Assembly: GCA_034440635.1 (NCBI GenBank)
Contig: JAOTON010001685.1
Coordinates: forward strand, 4,557,001 to 4,621,000
Direction of reading: 5' to 3'
DNA from: Lepas anatifera
Lineage: Eukaryota; Arthropoda; Thecostraca; Lepadidae
Length of the DNA stretch: 64,000 nt
Numbering within the stretch: the first letter of the stretch is position 1; every line of letters starts with the position of its first letter. The position numbers and the translations under genes were made by a program. Shown here piece after piece: positions 56,077 through 64,000 of this stretch. The notes under the pieces were generated by a model. The model ran no database searches. It saw nothing but the letters and a program-made list of their open reading frames with translations, and had not been told where the DNA came from.

Positions 56077-56397
56077 GATGGAAGCTTTTCTCAAAGTATC
56101 TTCAATTACCACATGCTGCAGAACAAAGTAGAAGAAGGGAACGTATTTCATAAGTCAGGACTAAACAAAAATAAAGTAAGGGTTTTCGCACATCTCATCC
56201 GAGCTTGATTGAAGTCCTGAGAAGTGCATGTATTTCCGAGGACGGTCCCGGCTCAGTCAAAGGGCGATTGATTCATTACTGCGTTTTGAATGTCATACGT
56301 AGCTATGTAGGAACCTCCAAGAATTCGGAGTTGATGGTTGCGTTTTCTTTGTCTGTCTGCCTGACCGTTCTTTCCGTTCCACTTAGTTTCGTCCTCC

Positions 56398-56400
<3 letters not shown>

Positions 56401-56460
<60 letters not shown>
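56401..56460. repeat. (TC)n microsatellite
   Basis: About 60 bp of pure TC/CT, directly beside the splice donor of the exon at 56469-56609. Translates as Arg-Glu repeats on the minus strand, which is not real coding. Confidence 0.95.
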
Positions 56461-56463
<3 letters not shown>

Positions 56464-56468
56464 CCGAC

Positions 56469-56609
56469 CTGCCGCTCCCTGGAGTCAGCGTCTGCCTTCC
56501 TCTGTTCATTCTCCAGTCGAATCCTCAGCTCCTCCACCGTCTCGTTGACGCTGAGCGACTCCAGCTCCTCCAGGTCCACCACACGTCCAAACTTCTTCTT
56601 CATCTCAGT
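56469..56609 (-). CDS. Candidate exon of a coiled-coil protein
   Basis: A 141-bp block (47 codons exactly, phase 0 at both ends) on the minus strand with acceptor TGGTCGCCGTCAG| and donor CGGCAG|GTCGGT. It encodes TEMKKKFGRVVDLEELES..., then LSVNETVEELRIRLENEQRK, then ADADSRERQ. Codons are strongly G/C-ending (GTG, CTG, GAG, AAC), unlike everything around it, and the peptide is a charged helix with heptad-like leucines. The FGRVVDLEELExLSVN pattern reminds me of the C-terminal coiled coil of axonemal proteins such as the CFAP44 group, but I am not sure of the family. No neighbouring exon of the same gene is visible in the window; flanking exons may lie beyond it. It could also be a captured exon. 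Confidence 0.6.
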
Positions 56610-56649
56610 CTGACGGCGACCAAACAGAACATTGTATTGTATTCTATTG

Positions 56650-56735
56650 TACCCTGTGGGTAGAAACAGAGCAGGTACTCTGCTCTGCGAGTAAAAGCAG
56701 AGCAGGTACTCTGTTGGTAGAAATAGAGCAATCCA
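56650..56735. repeat. Short direct repeat AGAGCAGGTACTCTG
   Basis: GTAGAAACAGAGCAGGTACTCTG, with variants GTAAAAGCAGAGC and GTAGAAATAGAGC, gives two full copies and one partial of a ~33-bp unit. GAGCAGGTACTC is close to a palindrome. Just upstream of the candidate exon on its strand. Confidence 0.75.
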
Positions 56736-56979
56736 CTCCATGCATACCAAACGTGGCGTCACTCAGGCTGAAAGCTTTAGATGCTTTCAGATTATGAAAT
56801 AATGCTGCTGTATCTAGGAAAGACTCTTGTCAAGCACCCCAGGTGCTCGTTCTTACCTTTGGACAGTATAAAAATGACCATCCGCGGGAAATATAATCGC
56901 GCGCACAGGTGGCTATACAAAAATAAGTGCCAACCATGTCTCAAAAACCTTATTGCGCGGGATCATTTGAGTCATTGAA

Positions 56980-59900
56980 ATGCCTCGAACGGCAAAGGTC
57001 CGTTGCAATTATAAACGCATTCAGTCCATGCCAGTTATTAACCACCAGGTGACTAGTTTTAAAACAATTACGCTAAATATAGTGCAGGGGCCCAAAAGTT
57101 ATGACGCAATCGCAGGATTGACCTGAGCCGAATGCGTCTAACGCGGAGTAAGTCATTGTAACCGAGTGAAAAACGTGAACATGACGCTTAGTCATTCACT
57201 CTCCGACCATTCTGCCACGACACAAATGATCACCCTTCTACCCCAGTTTCCTATCAGCAGTCAGGCATGTCCTTCCAATCGCAAAGTTTACACAGCGAGT
57301 TCAATTTGAATACTTTATTCAATTTCAGTCCCCATTCCGATTGACAGTTTCCATTAGTTAATGCTCGTGTCCGGGGTCCCTACATCATCAGAAGTGGGGT
57401 CACCAGAGCTGGTGCCACACATCAGGCTGGTACAAATTAAGTCAAGATGCAGAGTCAGCGGTCGAGTAATGGCATTACTGCAGAGTCGAGGTCGAGCGGC
57501 CGGCTTGACTGGCCTTCATTGTAACCAACCGCGTCTGATGAACAATGATCGTTCTCCTCCCAGAAAGGGGTGGAACTGTGCCACTGCGAAACAATACGGA
57601 GAGCTGCGCCTAGTCTCTGGCACGACAGGCAGCGTCACATCCTATCCCCAGCCTTCGCCTATACACTAACAAATCACCTGGACATTCTGCTATACGAATC
57701 TACAAGGCCTGAGTGATCCGAAAAGCTTTGTAAAAAACGTGCGAGTATTTTTCAGTGAACTCAAGCATGAAACAAGTTCCGTCTGAATATGCAAAAAACG
57801 TAGTATCTTTCAGTAGCGGAAACTTAATCATAGTCATATCTCATAGATAAATAAGACACAACAGGTGCAAGAATACATGCTATAGATGATGATAATGAAC
57901 AAAAAAGATAATAACCATACTTGAAAATGAAAAGTGGCAGGTGATAATGTTTCCTAAATCATGATGAAATACAATAATATCTAGTCAATGCTGGTGCTAA
58001 CATTGTGTGTAACAATGAGACCTGTTTGTTCTGGAGCGGTGGGCAAATATCGACTTAGTAGACACGCTAGGCAGTTTCTAATTCACGGAAGAATTTAGGC
58101 AAAAACATAAAACGAATCATAATCACACCATATGCAGCCATAAAAACCCATACAACCACATCCATACATATTGCTCACAAAACACTGACCTCTGGGATCT
58201 AAGGGCCTAGGGCTTCAGGGCCTATTGTGGCTTGGCATATAGTATTTTCAGGGTTCAGACACCCTTATTTCTGAGTACTAAATCTTATACCTTCCAATTA
58301 TCTCCAATCCATTACAATTGAACTTATCGAATGCAGCCCTTGACCTCGGTCTTACCAGGCTCCATTCATGGATCTTCTCGAAATCCTCAGAGATGTATTT
58401 TCATATGGCGCAAACTAATCTTGAACCGTCTCTTAGCCATGTGTCGTCTGTATACAGTACGAAAGCTAAGGATACCCACGGTTACATCAGCTCAGCAAAT
58501 ATAGATATCTAACAAGACGAGTTTGGGTTGACTAAACGGGACTGAGCCTGGCATCGTAAACCACCCAGGCAAAGCTTCATTTGGCTAAAATACCGCCCAA
58601 TGCAACTGCAAGCACCCAATTTCGGAAAAGTAACACGAATCTAAGGACACATGGGTGGGACAGGAGAAAAGGCCCGTCAGAAGCTTCTACGCCTACCTGC
58701 TACTGTTCGAGTGGACAGCACTCCATCCCGTTAAACTGACAACTTCCGAAAGACCATTTGACAGTGCTCACTAACACAGTGTCCTAACCAAAGCGCACGG
58801 CGTTGCAACGCGTTGAAAGCCGTCGATCTGCCGCAACGACCCCGGTTTTCAGTTAGGACACGAAACGCACTACTGCAAGGCGTCGCACGACGTTGCAGCG
58901 CGTCGCATCAAACGTTGAACATTATCTAACTTCTGACGCCGACATTCTGCTTCAGAAGCCCATTTCCGTGCAATTTTTTACATGTAATATGTATTTTATA
59001 ATGATACTTCAAAATGAAAATAATATCGAAAAATATATTGGAGTTGGGAATCATCACCTTTTTCTCCTAAGCCGTTACTTTAATAGTTCTAGCTGCCAGC
59101 TAAGTTTTGATTGTTGTTAAACAACAGTTCGTCCCAACTTGAGCTGCCAAATTGCTACCAAAGTTGAACCTTTCCTCTGCCGGTCACAACTTCCGGAGAC
59201 AGGCAAATGACTGATCTGAAACTGCCGCCGACCGTCGCCGGCCATAGGCGACCATTACATATCTGGTGCCAAGCCCTCGCGTTTCTGTCAGGCCAGCCTC
59301 TTCAATTATTCCACAAATTTACATTTTTTCTTCAACAGAAGTACTGATAAAATTGGTAAAATATAGGCGTGCGTTAGGGACTCGTTTCTCAGACATCTGT
59401 AGCAGACGTGAAGGGAAATAAACAGCGCTGAAGGAGACCAAATGACCTATGACTGTTGATGCAGCAACATGTGCACACATGAACTCGACTGGCCGCTGGA
59501 ATTTCCTGTCGCGGAGGGTCAGACGGCTCTCAGACACCGACAATGAGACTGGTGGGAGCGTAGACTGCTATTAACGCCCCGTTCCTCACAGCCACACCGG
59601 GTTTAATCATCTCCCACGCCGACAGACTGAAGTAGGCTATGATTAACGCAAATAACGTGACACAGTATGCAATGTTTGGCACTAATTAGCTCAAAAAGCC
59701 ATAACCGGCTCGAGCACACAGTCTTAAAAGGTACTTAACTGGCTAGCTTACTGCTCTACTGTTGGGTTATGCTATCATTTTCATGGATTTATGTCCGTAT
59801 CAGATGATTATGAGGCCGGCGTGCAGTACGTGTGAGGTCTTTTCTATATAAATATGGATTTTACATACGAGCGACACGACCCGACCGTCACGAAAATGAA

Positions 59901-60705
59901 AAACTTATATTTTCAAAATTATGTCGACGGGGTCTCGACGATATCGCAGCCCGGCAATTAAATCACTGAATGAACACAAGTGAGCTTGAAAGTGTGCCGA
60001 TAGCCTTCGTATAAACTTTGCTCCTCAGAAAAAAAGCAATGTCCAAAATATCCAAAACGTAAGTTACAAAATAAGACTTGTAAATAAAATATCTACCGGG
60101 CTATGAGCTATGTGCGGATTTCATCACACACTTGGCCTTTCTTTTAGACAGCTTCAGCATGATTGATGCCATGTAGAAAATGAAGATGTTACGTCCATAG
60201 GGGTCCGCTGCATGGAAAATTGGTTCATATGTTTTGTTCTAACTTTATTTCTTTTATCAGGTGGCTGCTCGGTTTTCGCCCCCACAGACACTTGACTGGT
60301 TATGCGTCCACTCACTATGGTCTGTTTATCCAGTTTGACGATGTACTTCTCCATAAGTCTGCAGTCTCCCTTCAGACGTCTTTCTTCTTTGTAGCTATCC
60401 CTGTAGGAACGCGAAACCGTCATGAAACTATCATTGCGACTAATAAAATGCGCTGTAGGACGGTTACTCAAAACAAAGAGTACACATTTAATCCTATGCT
60501 CTGTTATTGTCTATCTACTATTATTCCTTTATCAATATTATATCATTATCATGATTGGTATGATTATATTATCATATGACTATCATAGTATTATTTTAGG
60601 TATTATCAGTATTATTATTATTATCGTCATTAACAACTTCTATAATCTATGTATAATCAATTATCAATTCAATTATGGGCGCTATATAACCACTAAGGTT
60701 GGTGC
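56980..60705. other. Intergenic, no gene seen
   Basis: 3.7 kb without a convincing frame, tRNA or element boundary. 58800-58910 has repeated GCGTTGCAACGCGTTG and CGTTGCAGCGCGTCGC words. 60520-60650 is (ATT/ATC)-rich. Confidence 0.5.
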
Positions 60706-60760
60706 GCCCTTAAGCCCCAATAATCAATCAATCAATCAATCAATTCAATTAAATCTGATG
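60675..60760. repeat. GGCGCTATATAA tail and (AATC)n microsatellite
   Basis: GGGCGCTATATAACCACTAAG is followed by GGTGCGCCC and then about six AATC units (60721-60744). A GCGCTATATAA motif followed by a short tandem repeat is typical of LINE or SINE 3' tails. Confidence 0.55.
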
Positions 60761-61015
60761 ACACCAACAAAAAAGTGTCAACAAATCGAACAGTGGACGA
60801 ACACTTCTCAAGGACAAAACATCCACGCCTTTGATTTTCGCACACCACAACACACACACCTCGGCCTGCGGCCTGGGCTAACGCCCCACCGGCGCAGGAG
60901 AGCCGCATGACAATGTGCCGAAAGCAAACCATATTTCGTTCTTAATGTATCTCTTCATAAGCCTGCAAGTCAGTTTTATCATTCTTTTCTTTGAAATAAC
61001 CAATAAAGAGTACGT

Positions 61016-61086
61016 GGTCACCCCCGGATTCGAACCGGACCTACCTGATCAAGAGACAGGGCCTCTAACCACTAGACCACCGTGCC
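61016..61086 (-). ncRNA. tRNA-derived sequence, unit 1
   Basis: Box A-like TGGTCTAGTGGTTAGAGG and box B GGTTCGAATCC are intact. The anticodon loop reads CTCTTGA (CTT, lysine, if read canonically). The acceptor strands GGCACGG and GGTGACC do not pair, so this is more likely a tRNA-derived SINE head than a working tRNA. Confidence 0.6.
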
Positions 61087-62340
61087 ACACTACTCATCCT
61101 CCCACTAGCTGAACAGCTGTGACCCGTCAGGAGGTCACTGGCTAGTACAACTCCGCCGAATATGCCGGGCCGCTGGCGCCGGGTGCTGTGCTTGTCCCGA
61201 AAAGGCACGATATAAAGGTGCTTCTAGAAGACGAACCAAACATTCTTTTGGGCTGAAATTAGTTGTATCGTCGAGCTAGGATCGTAAGCTAGCTTCATGC
61301 CAAATTACTTCCACTTCCATCCATTTTAAGGACTTCAAACCATGGTGAGAAGCAAAGGTGGTCCGAGAAATTTAGCATCTTGTAATACATTTTGGACTAA
61401 TTACTCGAAAGCCATTAGAGATAGGTGGGTAGTATAAGTGAGCGAAATGACCGCAAGTAACTTTCCTCTTCAGCCATGTCAGTTCTGAGTTTGTGAATGA
61501 CATGAGCTTGGAACCAGGAAGATGCAAATAAAAAGTTTTTTGACTCCATTTCTATTTATGCCTATAAAACAAAGAATTTCACATTCACAATTTCCATCTC
61601 CAAATATTATCAGGCGGAAGCAATGTTCTTTCATTATTTGAAATGAAAGCTCAAATCGGTCAATTAGATTGTGAGATATTAACTTTGAAATGAAATGAAC
61701 CAAAATTCAGTCTTCCGGAAGAACTGTAAAAAGTAGGTCAAAATTTTGCGTTTTGCACTCAAAACTATGCCTAAGCACTACAAAATTTTCCTAGCTACCC
61801 CTAGGTAACTGCCTTTCAGCTAACTGAGGCCTGTCTTCTGACATTTCGAGCGCACAAGTCGGGCATCAACTTTTAGCAGGTTTTTTGCTCGCGTGAGAAA
61901 TGCCGCGTTTTCGCGCAATAAATATTGTCGGATCAGCTCAATTCGTTTTCCCTAGCTGGCCCTTGTTATCTTTCGAAAAGGACATAAGTTTCAAGTTCGT
62001 AGGTTAAGAAGTAAAAATTAGAAAAATATAAAACAGAAAAAGTTTGAGCCAAAATTTCTCAAAAACTATTTTGGATTTCGACTCGGGGCTGCAGTTTGGG
62101 TGTCTGGAGCAGAAGGGCTATCACCCTACAAAATTCCAGAGCTCTGACATCAATTCTCAGGACTGACAGACGCCAACAACAACCCTCGGCCTGCGGCCTG
62201 GGCTAACGCCCCACCGGCGCAGGAGAGCCGCATGACAATGTGCTGAAAGCAAACCATATTTCGTTCTTAATGTATCTCTTCATAAGCCTGCAAGTCAGTT
62301 TTATCATTCTTTTCTTTGAAATAACCAATAAAGATTACGT

Positions 62341-62412
62341 GGTCACCCCCCGGATTCGAACCGGACCTACCTGATCAAGAGACAGGGCCTCTAACCACTA
62401 GACCACCGTGCC
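62341..62412 (-). ncRNA. tRNA-derived sequence, unit 2
   Basis: Same as the unit 1 copy with one extra C in the T-arm region (CCCCCC on the plus strand). Confidence 0.6.
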
Positions 62413-63771
62413 ATACCACTCACCCTCCCACTAGCTGAACAGCTGTGACCCGTCAGGAGGTCACTGGCTGGTACAACTCCGCCGAATATGCCGGGCCGCT
62501 GGCGCCGGGTGCTGTGCTTGTCCCGAAAAGGCACGATATAAATGTGCTTCTAGAAGACGAACCAAGCATTCTTTTGGGCTGAAATTACTTGTATCGTCGA
62601 GCTAGGATCCTCAGCTAGCTTCATGCCAAATTTCTTCCACTTCCATCCATTTTAAGGACTTGAAACCATGGTGAGAAGCAATGGTGGTCCGAGAAATTTA
62701 GCATCTTGTAATACATTTTGGACTAATTACTCGAAAGCCATTAGAGATAGGTGGGTAGTATAAGTGAGCGAAATGACCGCAAGTAACTTTCCTATTCAGC
62801 CATGTCAGTTCTGAGTTTGTGAGTGACATGAGCTTGGAACCAGGAAGATGCAAATAAAAAGTTGTTTTACTCAATTTCTATTTATGCCTATAAAACAAAG
62901 AATTTCACATTCACAATTTCCATCTACAAATATTATCAGGCGGAAGCAATGTTCTTTCATTATTTGAAATGAAAACTCAAATCGGTCAATTAGATTGTGA
63001 GATATTAACGTTGAAATGAAATGAACCAAAATTCAGTCTTCCGGAAGAACTGTAAAAAGTAGGTCAAAATTTTGCGTTTTGCACTCAAAACTATGCCTAA
63101 GCACTACAAAATTTTCCTAGCTACCCCTAGGTAACTACCTTTCAGCTAACTGAGGCCTGTCTTCTGACATTTCGAGCGCACAAGTCGGCCATCAACTTTT
63201 AGCAGGTTTTTTGCTCGCGTGAGAAATGCCGCGTTTTCGCGCAACAAATATTGTCGGATCAGCTCAATTCGTTTTCCCTAGCTGGCCCTTGTTATCTTTC
63301 GAAAAGGACATAAGTTTCAAGTTCGTAGGTTAAGAAGTAAAAATTAGAAAAATATAAAACAGAAAAAGTTTGAGCCAAAATTTCTCAAAAACTATTTTGG
63401 ATTTCAACTCGGGGCTTCAGTTTGGGTGTCTGGAGCAGACGGGCTATCACCCTACAAAATTCCAGAGCTCTGACATCAATTCTCAGGACTGACAGACGCC
63501 AACAACAACTACAACAACAACAGACCACGACGAGACCCGTCTGAGCGGCCAGAATAGAGCCGCTTGAGAAATCTCAATGCGCTTCGCTCCATGGATTTCG
63601 TCATGCGGCTCTGACCTCGGCCTGCGGCCTGGGCTAACGCCCCACCGGCGCAGGAGAGCCGCATGACAATGTGCCGAAAGCAAACCATATTTCGTTCTTA
63701 ATGTATCTCTTCATACGCCTGCAAGTCAGTTTTATCATTCTTTTCTTTGAAATAACCAATAAAGAGTACGT

Positions 63772-63842
63772 GGTCACCCCCGGATTCGAACCGGACCTAC
63801 CTGATCAAGAGCCAGGGCCTCTAACCACTAGACCACAGTGCC
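63772..63842 (-). ncRNA. tRNA-derived sequence, unit 3
   Basis: Same sequence with CCTGG-CTCTTGA-TCAGG, a better anticodon stem than in units 1 and 2. The acceptor is still unpaired (GGCACTG with GGTGACC). Confidence 0.6.
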
Positions 63843-64000
63843 ACACCACTCACCCTCCCACTAGCTGAACAGCTGTGACCCGTCAGGAGGTCACTGGCTG
63901 GTACAACTCCGCCGAATATGCCGGGCCGCTGGCGCCGGGTGCTGTGCTTGTCCCGAAAAGGCACGATATAAAGGTGCTTCTAGAAGACGAACCAAGCATT

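Larger units (their letters stand above)
60861..64000. repeat. Tandem array of 1.33-1.43-kb units with a tRNA-like core
   Basis: TCGGCCTGCGGCCTGGGCTA begins at 60861, 62186 and 63617, giving periods of 1,325 and 1,431 bp. The second unit is longer by ~106 bp near its end (63508-63613). Units are nearly identical along their whole length. The third is cut by the window edge. Each carries a minus-strand tRNA-like sequence. No coding. Confidence 0.92.

Noticed and set aside
56253..56762. A 169-codon minus-strand frame treated as one protein
   Set aside because: Only its middle is exon-like; its start lies in a short direct repeat and its end reads through the TC microsatellite as Arg-Glu repeats.
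61016..63842. Functional tRNA-Lys genes
   Set aside because: Acceptor strands do not pair in any of the three copies; a tRNA-derived SINE or satellite fits better.

Overview
This is a repeat-dominated eukaryotic (animal) window with almost no ordinary protein-coding sequence. The recurring tRNA-Ala(AGC) genes have the T-loop ATCGATA, as I recall insect tRNA-Ala having, and keep the G3:U70 acceptor wobble. There is a Ty3/Gypsy LTR retrotransposon, a transposase-like pseudogene with a GT-AG intron, and many hAT- and piggyBac-like elements. An arthropod is the best guess; the species cannot be named from the sequence.

Positions 1-21,430 are a tandem array of five copies of one module. Each holds a tRNA-Gln(CTG) on the minus strand followed by a tRNA-Ala(AGC) on the plus strand. 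The modules are inflated by insertions whose edges can be placed by comparing copies: a Gypsy element with 133-bp LTRs (438-5364), a fold-back element (5633-7375), a 4.9-kb hAT-like element filled with minisatellite (9055-13944), TTAA-flanked elements (14950-15972, 20086-21078, plus fragments) and a 300-bp hAT-like MITE (17307-17606). Most tRNA copies here carry damaging changes.

Positions 21,430-25,530 hold two more hAT-like elements and one damaged tRNA-Ala. Positions 25,533-34,232 form one 8.7-kb element with an 8-bp target-site duplication (CCTACACC). It is a near-palindrome with two arms of 3.2 and 3.8 kb around an 0.84-kb centre, and its arms carry the same kind of minisatellite as the 4.9-kb element.

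Positions 35,077-40,124 are a 5-kb DNA transposon with ~200-bp inverted termini and 8-bp target-site duplication. It contains a decayed, intron-bearing gene of an unnamed transposase-like family. From 40.4 to 56.1 kb there is a second tRNA-Ala array (40458, 41413, 46541, 47114, 49281, 50651, 56004) with two alternating flank types, interrupted by a 2.4-kb hAT-like element with a nested TA-flanked element, another TTAA element, three short hAT-like MITEs and a TA-flanked GGGGAAAGTG element.

The one candidate host protein-coding exon is a 141-bp coiled-coil exon on the minus strand (56469-56609). Positions 57-60.8 kb look empty. The right end is a tandem array of 1.33-1.43-kb units, each with a tRNA-derived sequence.

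The most unusual signal is in the TTAA elements. Their terminal palindromes and an 8-base subterminal word differ between subfamilies, but change in step at both ends of the same element.
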